Origin: Cruorifilaria tuberocauda | Taxonomy: Eukaryota > Nematoda > Chromadorea > Rhabditida > Onchocercidae | Assembly (NCBI GenBank): GCA_013365365.1 | Contig: JABVXU010000081.1 | Span: forward strand, 105,621-169,620 | DNA: 64,000 nucleotides | Direction: 5' to 3' | Shown: positions 40,001-52,330 of the stretch, one piece after another | Numbering within the stretch: the first letter of the stretch is position 1 | Layout: each line of letters begins with the position of its first letter | The notes under the pieces: generated by a model | Seen by the model: only the letters and a program-made list of their open reading frames with translations | Databases searched by the model: none | What the model was told of the DNA's origin: nothing | Translations under genes and position numbers: made by a program

Positions 40001-42852
40001 TTTAGCTCTGTGTAGTTTGCTATAAACTACGTATGCTAAATAATAAACATGACCTTGGTCTTTCGTTTTATCTGTTTTCGATGAATTTAAGCGCATATGA
40101 AAGTATACCGTCTATTATTTCAGGAGGTGGTACACTTACAGTTAGCATTATTATATTTATTATTGATATCCTGGTATTATTTATGTGTATCGCCTCGTTA
40201 ATACTATGCTGTCGTGCGCTTCTTCGAGCTCATCTTTTAAAATTGGTCAGTTTTATATTTTATGTTAGATTTGGAATTTATCGATTACATCTATCTCTAA
40301 TTAAGTAAGGTTGGCATGTAATTTTTGTTTTATGGAATTATCATGTCGTATTTTGATCTCGTCTACTTATTTATTTGTTATTTGCAGTTTTGCAACTGTT
40401 TACTATTTACTCCACTTACTGAAAATATGAATTTTTCGTGCATTGTATCAATGACAAACATGTATTAATTTTTGATTTATACTTATGTAATTTAGGCAAC
40501 AGTACATTTTGTTAAAAATGTATTGGGACAAGAGTTAATGCTAAGCGATAGACTGGAATTTTTGAATTTTTGGTATGTAATGATCGTTATAAACGATATA
40601 TGCATTATCTGTGGCACTCTCTGCAAAATTATAATTGAATTCAGAGTAAGTAGTTTCATTCAGAATTTTATTTGCTGTTCGGTAACCTCGTCACTCGGAG
40701 CTTTCAGAGCGATCCAGATTCTGTAATTTCAAATTTGAACTTGAAGTACTGCTTTTTAGTCATATAATTTTTTATGAATGTTCAGAATAGTCGAACACAT
40801 GTCTGATCTTCAGCTCCTCACTAAGATAACAGTACTGAATGGCTTTTTTACGATATGCCAAATTCAATTAAATTCTAAAGGCAGTAATATGTAATTTTTT
40901 CTACATTTATAAGAAAAAAACTGTTTCATTGCAAATTACAAATTTTCTGGAACTTTTCAGGATTTTGATAGTAATTTGTTCACCACGTCTGGTGTATTAC
41001 TGGGCACCGGCGCTCTTTTGGTTTATGTCGGTTTACTGCGTTACTTCTGCTTTTTTTCGAAATATAATGTTAATTATTTTCATAAAAATTTATAATTTAA
41101 TAATGAACGGTTCCATTTTATTTGTGAATCTTCCGTTTTAGAATTTTTGGACGAATAAACAATCCATTTCAGATATTAATTTTAACAGTAAAGAAATCTT
41201 TACCGAATATTCTTCGCTTTATGTCATGTGCAGCTGTTCTTTATGCTGGTTTTCTTATCGCGGGATGGATTATAATCGGACCATATAGTTTAAAGGTTTT
41301 TTTTTATTAATATTTTTAATTATTAAACGAAGTATACGATACAGTGTTAGTCCAATTTATCATTGAAAATATCAGGGAATTTATTTAATTAGATTTTTTT
41401 GAATCGATATGAGTGCATTCGGATAAGCAGCATGAGATTTCTTTAAAATTATTGATGTTCCATTAGATTTATTTTCTTTTTATCTGCTTATTAATCATTA
41501 ACGTATTGTCGGTACTTTGACTCATTTAATGTTCCAAGTATTTTTTTCTACGAATAGGAAATATCTCTCAATTTCACTTCTTAAATCAAACTACTATCCT
41601 ATATCTGATTGCTTGATCTTCCATCAAATTTAAAATAATTTCAGTTTCGTACGTTAGGAAAATCATCAGAAGCTCTATTTTCATTATTAAATGGTGATGA
41701 TATGTTCGCTACATTCTTCACCATCAACGATACTAATACAATTATTAAAATATTTGGCACAGTATATATTTATTTGTTTGTATCTCTTTTCGTTTACGTA
41801 GTTTTATCACTGTTTATTGCCATTATCACAGATGCTTATGAAGTTATAAAGGTATGTTTCTTGAACATTTTCTATTTTTACATTACATTCTTTGAATATT
41901 TTTTCTTTCTTTTCATTTAATGTTTTTGGAATTCCTTTTATTGCTACTAGATTAATGACAACAAATTATTAGCTGTAAAAATGTAGTATTTGGATAAAAA
42001 GTGCGTCAAAGGATAGAAAAAGTTTTATGTTTGGTCTTTAATAAAAAAATGAATAATTTTGCTTTAAAAGAAAAAACAGATTGATGCAAAAATACTTTGA
42101 AGTCGTGCATTGGCTTAGGAAGACAAAATAATTAATCACTTTTGGCGAATCTTCTCTTTGCCTATTATTATAGGTGTAACCATTGAGAATATTCCGCTAT
42201 AAATATCTTATATTTGCAAAGATTATAGGATCGCTACGGAAGTCAAAAAATTGAAGAGAAGTCACTTTTACAACTTTTATGTGCGAATGAATCACAAAAT
42301 TTGACAAATCCTGAAGAAAGAGAATTCCAGTATTCTTCAAGAAATTTGCTCGAATTAGGTTAACTGATTTTTCCAATTATTTACAACAAGATAATATTAA
42401 TTCTTCTGAAGTTAACTGATTTATATAAGCTTTTTTAAGAAATTAATTTGTTTGTGAATCATGTTTTTAGTTTGAAATAATCTGCAGCATTTTTAAAGAT
42501 TTCATACAGGTATTGTTGAAACATAAAAAAATATATTTGGAGAAGCTTTAAAACAAACTGAGGTAAAAGGATTCATTTGTTTCTCAATTAAAGTAGTATG
42601 AAGATCAGTTTTTTCAACATGCAGTAATGCAATCCATTTATACATCATTGTTATTAAACAGTTTCTGTTGTTACAAGATGATATCAACTTCTAATCATTA
42701 ATCGTACTTTTTTATTTGCTACAGATTGTTTTAATTTGTTTCGGTTAACTGATCGATACCGTGATCGTTTTGGTTTTATGAATCGACAACCACCGTACAA
42801 TTCATTTGGAAGTTCAGATATATTTGCTGATAATCATATTGTAAATACATAG
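37070..42852 (+). CDS. cup-5: Mucolipin (TRPML) lysosomal cation channel, CUP-5 orthologue
   Basis: TRPML channels release Ca2+ and other cations from late endosomes and lysosomes; C. elegans CUP-5 is needed for lysosome formation. Exons: 37070-37143, 37554-37728, 38430-38621, 38791-39001, 39234-39442, 39721-39823, 40124-40245, 40496-40645, 40961-41068, 41173-41295, 41645-41851, 42229-42358, 42725-42852 (TAG). Phases agree; product 643 aa, near the family size. The N terminus carries the conserved basic ERLRRHLQFFFMDPITKWK segment, a likely phosphoinositide-binding region. TM1 spans about residues 66-90. A long luminal loop with NVT and NNT glycosylation sites follows, then TM2-TM6. The pore motif NGDDM (505-509) is the TRPML selectivity filter, and YVVLSLFIAIITDAYEVIK is the typical end of TM6. 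The C tail is short and varied, with no cysteine cluster seen. The gene lies 3.6 kb downstream of pink-1 on the same strand, too far for a usual operon. Confidence 0.95.
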
Positions 42853-45800
42853 ATTTACGATTTTTGCGTGTTATTTGTTTTAGACTGCATATAATAGAGT
42901 TTATTAAAGATGTAAAACGATGAATTTGAGGTGAATGAAAGAAAAGAGGAATAGTGAATTATCTGATCTATCTTTTAGAGGTATTTATCCATGTTTAAAG
43001 TGAAATCTTGTTTCTATTCAATATTTTCTGCAGTAATTATGTGCGCATATTGTATTGTTTGATCAAACATTTCATCTTTCGATATCTGTATTTATTTCCA
43101 TAATTGAATATTTCCTACAATCTACACAATTCATAAGTAATATCTATGTGTTGCTTATTTCCTCATTTCTGTATTAGAAAATTGTAATTTACAGTTTTTA
43201 TTCTCTCTTCCAAAGATTCCTTGTTCTTTCTGCATCAGTTTTATTCTTTTTAATCGAGTAGAATACAACAAACCATTTGTTGTAGAGTTTATATTTCTGC
43301 CAGCTTATTACTGCTCTAGGGTATTAAGTATAAAACATTTGTGGTCTTATTCCAATTTTAAAATTTAAACATAAGAGTTCTATTCCTTAAAAATTTACTC
43401 ATTCAATTTACAAAATTGAGTAAATTTAGCAGATAGTTAATAATTTTCTTCCTTATCATTTCAATGCATAGCCTAATCTTTGTGATATTTTCTTCTTTAA
43501 GAATAAAAATAAATATTTTGTTTATTTACAATATTTTTTTGTTGCTTTCATTATTTCACTTGTGCACTTGATGATTCTAATCATTGATTCTTTTTTTGCC
43601 ATATATGTACATATATTTAATTTATAATCGATTACTGTGCAAATAAATGCTTCTCATATCTTTCCATCTTTTTCCTTAATATGTTGCAATTTAAATTAAT
43701 TGAATTTAATTTATAATTTTAATAATTATTGAAATGCTTCTTAAGATATTCTTACGTGAAATTGCTGTTGAGAAAAGAAGAATAATTTGCAGAATTAGCA
43801 GAAAGGAGGAAAGACAGAAAGTTTTTTTTTCATTTAATTTTTTTTTGATGAAATATGTTGATAATCTTTTTGGTTATCATATTGTTCAGAGTAAACAATA
43901 ATCAATGATAGCATTAATCTTTTTTTTTTTTTTTGAAAACTTATAAAATATTTAATTGTGGCTTCTTTTGCTTTTGCTAAAATGAAAAAAAAAATCATTT
44001 GTTTGAACAGTATGCTTAATTTTGATTTAATTCGACTGTACAATCGAAACGGAAATGGAATTTGATAGGTTATATAAATCAATATATTGTCCCTTTATCT
44101 TTTAATGCTTACTGATCTTCAAGAGGAAAAATTACCTCATCTTTCTCGGTACAATACGATGTCAGGGATTTTTCATAGTTTAATTTTAGCTAAAATTTGA
44201 TCTAATATTTTTAAAACAATGAAAAATGAAACTGAAAATAACTCAATTTTTAACCGAAAATAAACTTTGAATAAATGACAATTCTTATCTAAATTACAGT
44301 TCTACTTAAATTACAGAATTCTTCATTTCAAAAAATTTTGCGCTATTTCATTTATTAATTTCATCGCATTGATTTTCATCAAATCGATCCATACAACATG
44401 ATATTTTATTGTTAGAAAAGTAGATTTATATGAAAAGTTATTTTATCGGAGTAAAAAGTGATAAGTGCATTTCATAATATTTTCATATTCACTTAGATAT
44501 ATAACTTGTCTGATAACAACTCACCTCTCTGATAACGATAAAACATTACTTTTTTAAAAAGTTCTCTTTTTATCTCTTGCTCTCCTCTCTCTCTCTCTCT
44601 CTCTCAATAAACTGTTAGCAAAATTAAATTTAAATATAAAAATGCATTCTCCTTAGTAGTCAGTCTTCTCGTAATCATTTGTTAATTCGATTAGACAAAT
44701 CAAAAATTGTTGAAATATGGAATTATCGTGAATATATGATAAGATAAAAACACACAGCAAAATTTACCTCAATAATACAAGCAGAATTCAGAATTTCCTT
44801 AATGCATTTAGTTGTATTGATGGAATTAATTTACACCATTATTTCTAATTCTTCTACCTTTTTTCCTTCAGAAAAAAAAATTTCCATCCTATTTTTCTCT
44901 TTTAATTATCATATTTGTTAATGTTTTCAAAAGAGCCATAAATTCATTTCCTGTCCTCAAGGACAATTTTTTCAATAGCAATTTCAATTTTTATTCTTCT
45001 GTATTGAAAAAATTTTCGAATAACTAAATTTAGAAAAATTATCCAAAATATTCGATTATTTGGTATATTTCAACCTTATCACTGATACGTTTCAATCTTA
45101 CAATGTCGTCGAATTTTCAGTATTCAATAAATATTTAAAAAAATTTTTTTAACCTTAAATTTCGTAGGAATGTATAAATTTTTTTCCCATTTAATTTTTC
45201 TACTTTATCACAATGATAAATCAATCATTTAAACGAAATTGATTTAATGATTTTGTAGTATTTCGGAATTTTGCTTTTTATTATCATATCGATTTAAATT
45301 TGAATTTTCAAATGTTAACAGCACATTTTCCTTCTTGACATAAAGAATTAATTTTACAATAAATTCATTCAATTATTTGATGGGATAATGATAATAATTT
45401 GATTATTTGATAGGATAATGATAATGATAAGCTGAATTGATTAGAATATAATCTTGTACTTCGTATTGTATAAAATTTGAGTTTAATTTTTTATTGCAGA
45501 AAAAAAAAATTTAGAAAAATGAAATTTTTTATTCCATTCATTTCTTCTTTATCTCTTTTTTGTTATTGACCACAAAAAAAACGAAAAAGGAAGAAAGAAA
45601 AAGTTTTGAAATGACAATTTACAATGTATGCCATCGATGTTTATTACAATTGAATGATTCATTTCAATGAAAAATTCTGTTAACTTTCAGTTGCATTTCT
45701 ATTTTCTAACCAAAAATTTCTCTTTGATTAAAATTTAAAATAAAAAATAAAAGTGAAAAATGAAATGACAATTATCTAATATAATTTAGTATGTTTCATT

Positions 45801-45926
45801 CTAATAGAATGAAACTATTAAGTATTGCAATTTTATTTTATTAAAATTTAAGAATTTTTTCGATTCACAATTTTATTTTATCATTTTGCAATTAAATATT
45901 GTAAAAGTAATTGTATTAATAGTATT
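42853..45926. other. Region downstream of cup-5
   Basis: Holds the cup-5 3' end, with ATTAAA soon after the stop near 42902, then AT-rich DNA and a CT run at 44581-44605. No gene could be supported on either strand. Confidence 0.5.
44581..44605. repeat. CT microsatellite
   Basis: TCTCCTCTCT followed by an uninterrupted CT run. Confidence 0.85.
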
Positions 45927-46141
45927 AGTTGTTGTTTTTGTTTTTGTTGTTGTTTTTTTTGTTTTTGTTGTTGTTTTTGTTGTTGCTTTTGTTGTTGCTT
46001 TTGTTGTTGCTTTTGTTGTTGCTTTTGTTGTTGTTTTTGTTGTTGTTTTTGTTGTTGTTTTTTTTGTTGTTTTTTTTGTTGTTTTTTTTGTTGTTTTTGT
46101 TGTTGTTGTTGTTGTTGTTGTTATTGTTGTTGTTCTTGCTG
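45927..46141. repeat. Minisatellite of TTTTGTTGTTGY units
   Basis: An array of about 215 bp built on a 12-bp theme TTTTGTTGTTGY, with four GTTGTTGCTTTT units in the middle, then TTTTTTTTGTTG variants, then pure GTT triplets. Every frame is open on one strand or the other (poly-Val/Phe/Leu or poly-Thr/Lys), which is an effect of the repeat and not evidence of coding. Confidence 0.9.
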
Positions 46142-46293
46142 TATAATTATTGCAATGCTTAATAGTTACTATAGTAATAATTATCATTTCCGTTTTTATG
46201 TACCTGTACAATATATACGTATACAATATACAATATACAATACAACATATATACAATATACAATAATAGCTCATGTTGCTATATCAGCAACAG

Positions 46294-46314
46294 CAGTAGC
46301 AGTTATTGCTACTG
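46294..46314. repeat. Short inverted repeat
   Basis: CAGTAGCA and TGCTACTG flank a 5-nt spacer. A second inverted pair GTTGCT/AGCAAC lies just upstream (46275-46291), and ATACAAT phrases repeat at 46213-46263. Confidence 0.6.
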
Positions 46315-46549
46315 TATCAGTAACAGTAAATGTAAATAGTAATTACATTTGTAATATTCCTTATTAGTACAGTAATTGTTAGTAATTGCAATAGTATTGA
46401 GAGTAACATACAGTACTCGCATTTTTGTACTTTTAAGAATTCAAAAAGGTGAAATATTTGGGTAAAATAATATGATGAAGGTTCTTATGAAGACCTATAG
46501 ACCTATTTTAGAAAAAGATAACAAATCACTTTTCTTCAACTCCTTCTAC

Positions 46550-46556
<7 letters not shown>

Positions 46557-46595
<39 letters not shown>
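46557..46595. repeat. CT microsatellite
   Basis: About 19 uninterrupted CT units, the longest clean dinucleotide run noticed in the window. Confidence 0.9.
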
Positions 46596-46596
<1 letters not shown>

Positions 46597-47303
46597 AAAG
46601 TTATTTTAAGGAAAAGAAGAAGAAAGGAGAAAATTTTCATCTATTCTTTTTCAGCAAAAAATAAAATGTACGTTCACATCTTATCCTATCCTTTTTTCTT
46701 TTCTCTTGTTAATTAATTATATGTAAGAATAACAAACTTCGAATTGTTGTTTATTCATTCCATTTCTTTAGAAAAAAAAACAAGTTTTTTTATCTCTTGC
46801 AGTACTATTCATTTCTTAGTATTTATTTCAAAAGTTCTATTTTGCTTGATTAAATTATAAATAAAAAAGTATATTTGATTTCAAGTATTCTATTTTGAAT
46901 AATCTGAAACAGATAAAGAGTTTTACTCAATAAATAAAAGTCTTTATCAATTATCAATTAAGATTGAAAAAATGATATAATTTATTGATTGCATATTTTT
47001 TCGCATTGTCTATCATCAAAAAATATATTAAATAATTAAGTACCATAGGGTCATTGGAACGAAGCCTTTGATAATATCTGCATTAAAGAAATAGATTTTA
47101 TCAGTAAAAATACTTTTTCATAAAATGCGAACGATTAGCGCTTTACGTTATCATATAAAAGTTTTTTATTCATTAATAATATCAATTTAGTGATAAACTT
47201 TATTGTGATAATAAATAATAACAATAATAATAGGAACAGTATTTTTCATTCTTAATCCTAACATTTTCTCTCCATTTCATTCTTTTTACAATTTCCATTT
47301 ATC

Positions 47304-47445
47304 TTGCAGATACTTCTTATTGTTTATTAATATAGTAATTGGAATAATAAATGTAATTGTGACAGTAGAAAGTATTGCAGATACTTCTTATTGTTTATTA
47401 ATATAGTAATTGGAATAATAAATGTAATTGTGACAGTAGAAAGTA
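47304..47445. repeat. Perfect 71-bp tandem duplication
   Basis: The 71-bp unit beginning TTGCAGATACTTCTTATTG occurs twice head to tail (47304-47374 and 47375-47445) with no difference seen, so the duplication is recent or the sequence is conserved by conversion. Confidence 0.9.
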
Positions 47446-48007
47446 AAGTACTAATAAATGAAATTGTAATAATGAGTAATATTGTCCTTAATATTTTAAT
47501 AAATTATAACTGCAAACAGTTCCACTAGCAATATCAACGACTGTCACTTACAATTCGTTATCATTTTACTGATAAGCAATCCTTAGATGATTTACGGCAA
47601 CTTTTATCTATCGATGGTTAACTTAATTGCTATAAATATTTCCATAGAAAAATTTATTCCCAACTAATTAACAGATCATTAATTGCTAAATCGTAAATTA
47701 TTCGTTTTTTATTAGTGCAATGACAAAAAATAACGATAATGAAACAATAGTAACAAGATAATATAATAATATTTAATGATAACAATTAGTAATAATAATC
47801 TAGTAAAAATAATAATAATGATAAATAGCAACAAATATAGTGATTACAATATTATACTAATGATGACGACATTATGATAATGATTAATAATACATGTAAA
47901 AGTAATAACAATTATCAATATAATAACGATTATTAACGTGATAACGATAAAAGCAATAACAATTATTAAAAATAACAACAATTAATAATAAACTAATAAC
48001 AATAAAT

Positions 48008-48332
48008 ATTCATAGAAAAATTAATAAACAATAAACAATAAGCGATGGTACTGTTTCTACATTATTCATGGAAAAATTAATAAACAATAAACAATAAGCG
48101 ACGGTATTGTTTCTATATTATTCATAGAAAAATTAATAAACAATAAACAATAAGCGATGATATTGTTTCTATATTATTCATAGAAAAATTAATAAACAAT
48201 AAACAATAAGCGATATTACTGTTTCTACATTATTCATAGAAAAATTAATAAACAATAAACAATAGGCGATGGTATTATTTCTATATTATTCACAGAAAAA
48301 TTAATAAACAATAAATAATAAACAAAGTACTG
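48008..48332. repeat. 56-bp minisatellite, about 5.8 copies
   Basis: Units start with ATTCAT/ATTCAC at 48008, 48064, 48120, 48176, 48232 and 48288, each exactly 56 bp apart. The core is AAAAATTAATAAACAATAAA followed by CAATAAGCGATG; copies differ by a few bases and the last is degenerate. Confidence 0.92.
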
Positions 48333-48743
48333 TCTCCATAACTCAAATAAAATTAGCCTTTCAATTGGTGGATATAATAAGTAGATGTACTGCTAGTACT
48401 AGTACTAGTATTCAATTAAATAAATAGCAATGAGCAAAAGTAGTGGTCAAATAAATGACAAGTGGTCAATAAGTAAACAGTCATATTGAATCTGTTTTAC
48501 TAACAAAGTTATAACAATTATGCCTTATGTAGTCAATCAATTCTCGATCAATTCATTCATTGAGTATTGTTGATCAATATCGAATCAATCTCTTGATTCA
48601 TCTTGATCCATTAACCTTTTCTTCCTTTCCCATACCTATCCATTTTCTCACTAATATCTACCAACCAATATCACCTAGCTACCGATTTACATTCATTGAA
48701 ACAGAAAGTGTGAGAATAATTGATAGAGAGAATGATTACTATC

Positions 48744-48797
48744 TTCTCTCTCTCTCTCTCTCTCTCTTTCTCTTTCCCTCTCTCTCTCTCTCTCTCC
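48744..48797. repeat. Interrupted CT microsatellite
   Basis: Two CT runs separated by TTTCTCTTTCC. Confidence 0.85.
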
Positions 48798-49274
48798 TTT
48801 TTTTCATTCATTCATGCAATCTGTCTGGTTTTGCATATTTTATCATCGATTTGTTTATTTGTTTTGTATTTTCAAAACTAACAATCTTCCAAAAATTACA
48901 AATAGAATTTCAAATAGCATTTAGAACTAAATCGTTTCCTTTTGTTTATTTTTATTTGCTAAAAAATAAATTTTAAAATTTAAAAGGTAAATTTAAGCAT
49001 TTAATTAAATTTCTTTATTTTCAGAATTTCTTCTCTTCTTTTCTATTGTTTTTTAAATTTCAACTGCAACATTATTATTATCAAATCGAGCTTATCTCTA
49101 TCTTCCCCTCAGAGAATATCATTGCATCTCTCATATCTCGGGAATCAAATTATATCCCATACCTCGGGAATCAGATGATGATTCAGATCGGATAAATTTT
49201 CAAAAATTCTAACTATCAAATTCAGCTAAAATTCATTTTTGATGTTATTTTTTTAATAGTTGAAATTTTTACGT

Positions 49275-49360
49275 CTTCACTTCTCTCTCTCTCTCTGTCT
49301 TTCCCCTTTCTCTTCCTCTCTTTCTTAACCCTCTCTCTTTCTCTTTCTCTCTTTTTTCCT
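49275..49360. repeat. Polypyrimidine (CT-rich) tract
   Basis: A CT-dominated tract broken by a few G and A. The complementary minus-strand frame encodes only Lys/Arg/Glu repeats, an effect of composition. Confidence 0.8.
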
Positions 49361-49450
49361 TCAGAACAATATTTTCCATAATTTTCAGAATTGCTCGCAT
49401 GCAAACTGCACAAGTGCATGCAGCGCTTCACGTGAATGAACTATTAAAAA

Positions 49451-49566
49451 ACATGTGTGCGTGCATGCGTGCATGTTTGTATGTTCGTGTGCGTGTATGT
49501 GTGTGTTTGTGTGTGCGCGTGTGCCATGTGTGCATGTGCGTGTATATCCGTGTGTATGTGTATGTA
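49451..49566. repeat. Alternating purine-pyrimidine TG/CG tract
   Basis: A run dominated by TG, CG and TATG steps such as GTGCGTGCATGCGTGCATG. Such alternating sequence can adopt Z-DNA. Reading frames across it on either strand are low-complexity and rejected as genes. Confidence 0.8.
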
Positions 49567-49952
49567 GCGTTAAAAAAAACGAATGAGATAGGAAAGATGT
49601 GGAAGAAGTGTTGGTTTGCTTGTAACCAACCAACCATTCTTCTTTACGTGTTACGTGCAATTTCTATAAGAATGTCTCGTATGACGTTGACGTCTTTTCT
49701 CTATGATAACACATAGCATATACAATTAGTTATATAATTAATTACTCGTTTGCTTACTTGTATTTTGCACAATTCATGCAAAATTCAATGCCATGACTCA
49801 TTGGATGAAAAGGTAATGAGTCATCGAATGGATAAACCGTTTAAGTTTAAGCAAACCGTTTAAATGGTAATATTGCCGCTTGTTTTTTCGAATTTTAAAT
49901 TCAAATTATAAATTTTAATTACAAAATACGCTAAAGAAAGAGAAATTCATTT

Positions 49953-50113
49953 TCATTATCATAATCGTTATCATTTATCATTATCCTTGTTATAATCGAA
50001 AAGATTAGCTCATTTTTATTCTTAATCGAAAAGATTAGCTCATTTTTATTCTATCATTCATACAATCATTATCATAATCGTTATCATTTATCATTATCCT
50101 TGTTATAATCGAA
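49953..50113. repeat. Nested direct repeats
   Basis: A 48-bp phrase (TCATTATCATAATCGTTATC...) appears at 49953-50000 and 50066-50113. Between them a 30-bp unit TAATCGAAAAGATTAGCTCA... is tandemly duplicated at 49993-50022 and 50023-50052. Confidence 0.88.
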
Positions 50114-50238
50114 ATTTGGGGAGAATTCCCTATTCAAACTAATTATTATATTATCGTTATATTCGTGAATCAGCATTAGTCAATTTAATAATTTCAAGGT
50201 AAAAAAAAATCTCTGTAAGCCTATTCAGCTTACCATAC

Positions 50239-50472
50239 AATTATGGTACTACCTTTCTTACCAGGATATTCACTGGGATATTTCACCGGGATAAATATCT
50301 CTGAATATATATGAATATTCTTATCTCTCTTAGCTATAATCGTTTCTCTAAGCTATTGAGTTTTGAGTAGAGCTACAGTAAAATTATAGTATTACCTTTC
50401 TTACGGGAATATTTCACTGGGATATTTCACCGGAATATTTTTTTAGCGGAATAAATATCTTTCAATATATAT
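50239..50472. repeat. Two diverged copies of an approximately 75-90 bp repeat
   Basis: Copies at 50239-50313 and 50381-50472 share ATTAT-GTA-TACCTTTCTTAC, GGATATTTCACCGG and ATAAATATCT in the same order. Confidence 0.75.
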
Positions 50473-51488
50473 CTATCAATGTATTCTCATGTATTCTTTC
50501 ACGGCTATAATCGTCTTTCGTTTTTGTTTTTTGATTTTTTTCGAACTCTCGAATATATCTCGGATTGTTGACAGAAGATATATTGCCAGTTCTTTGTTTT
50601 AATGAATGTCGAATGGATGGATAGTTAGTTGTCTGACATATTTTGCGGAATGGCTCAATTTTTCTAATTTTTACTTTACCGGTTTTTGTTTGTTCTTTCC
50701 GTATTTCATTCTCCTGTTCATTTATATTCCGTTGAAAAAGATGAGAAAATTTTACAATCCATCAAATTACTTTTATATGTTGTTAATTAAGAATATTTGG
50801 TTATCATTTACTACCGGTTAAAGATTATTCCTGGATTTTCTTACTTAATATTCGGTAAACTTCTATTCGTTATATTTATCATATTTAATATTAACTCTTA
50901 TTCGATTAATAATTCTAAGCGATATTCAATTACCGGAAAAGAATTACAACTAAATTCAATTTTATTTTATTGTTGTCTCATTTATTATTATTTATTTTTA
51001 GTAAATTAAATACTTAAACAGCTGAATAACAAGTATTCAAGTATTGAATATGCAATTATTATTTAATTCCATCAGTATCACAAATTCTATTTGATTAGTT
51101 ATTTAAATAATTGTTTTAAAATTATTACGAAAGCTCAACTTCAAAATTTATTAATTTCTATTTAAAATATAATTTAAATTTTAATTTCATTGTAAATCTT
51201 AATTTTTCAATTTATAATATATATAATTTGGCATTTAAAAATTTATAAAAAATTCTTGGAATTTTTTTTTCATGTTTCGAAGTTTAATTTTAAAAACAGT
51301 TTGGCATATTGGATCAAATTTAATCGATGACAGCTGACGCTAAGCTTAAAAGATAGCTAGAATTCTTTGCAGACATATGTCTGATCTATTACTTTGTTTT
51401 CTTTTTTCATTTCGGAAATGTTTCTCCCGCTGGTACTGTGAAGAGAGTGTAAAAATCAGCTGATTGATTCCAGTATTACTCACTTAAA

Positions 51489-51542
51489 TTTAAGCTTGAC
51501 CTTAAACCTAAGCCTGAGCTTGAGCTTGAGCTTAAGCTTAAC
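51489..51542. repeat. Degenerate telomere-like hexamer run
   Basis: Nine hexamers in register: TTTAAG CTTGAC CTTAAA, then CCTAAG CCTGAG CTTGAG, then CTTGAG CTTAAG CTTAAC. CCTAAG is a rotation of the complement of the nematode telomere unit TTAGGC. The others differ by one to three bases. Confidence 0.6.
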
Positions 51543-52330
51543 TTCATACTATTATCAATCTGAATGATCATATCTTTTTTTCCCTTTCTTAATGTTTTTC
51601 TTGACTAATATATATTATTCTTTTTTTTTTTTGCTTCAACATTAACAGAAAGAATTGAAATTTAAAACTTTTTGCTAAAATTTCAAAATAGTTTAAATAT
51701 TCATCCATGTTTTGTTGTTTTTCCTATATCTCTTCTTATCAGTTTGTTTCTATGATTTCCATGATTGTGTTCTATATTGCTTGTTAAAATATATTTCCGG
51801 AAATAACTAAATCATGAATGGATGAAATTTCTGGATAAAAATTCCATTCCGGATAATTTTGAATTTATTGAAAGATAAATTAAACTGAAAAATGACTGCG
51901 TTCTTTCGATTTAAAACAACAATTCATTGTGGCAAATTTGATGAATTTTGAAATTTCAATTAGAAATTCTTTTTATTCTGAATGAAAAATTGCATGGAAA
52001 TAATATAATTGTAAATCAGTTAAATATTCGTTTTGAATTTTATTTCAAAATTTAACTTTCCTTTTTTCACAATTGCAAGTTAATGTATTATTCTCAATAA
52101 TAAAAGTAAATTCAAAATTTTTTGATTAAACTTTTAATTTTTTTTGTTGGTATTGTTTAAGCTGTTTTCGGAATCTGTATGATAATCAGTTAAGCTAACG
52201 AACGAACATCTGCCATGAAATTATTAGTAGCATTTGTTTTATCATTCATTTAAAAAAAATTTTTTTACATTTTATGTATTTTTCACTCGATGACTTCAAC
52301 CATATGAATTTTGTTATGTAATTTTTTTCT

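Noticed and set aside
40033..40123. Upstream extension of the cup-5 exon at 40124
   Set aside because: The frame is open to the left, but only the TTTCAG acceptor at 40118-40123 gives the phase needed after the exon ending at 39823.
45873..46274. Minus-strand 133-codon Thr/Lys frame and + strand poly-Val/Leu frames
   Set aside because: All are translations of the 12-bp minisatellite, which is open in several frames at once.
48560..48976. + strand frame of 138 codons
   Set aside because: Its middle is the CT microsatellite read as Ser-Leu repeats, and the flanks show no recognisable protein.
49222..49716. Frames on both strands across the TG and CT tracts (Cys/Val/Arg-rich or His/Thr-rich)
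   Set aside because: Overlapping open frames on both strands reflect the dinucleotide repeats.
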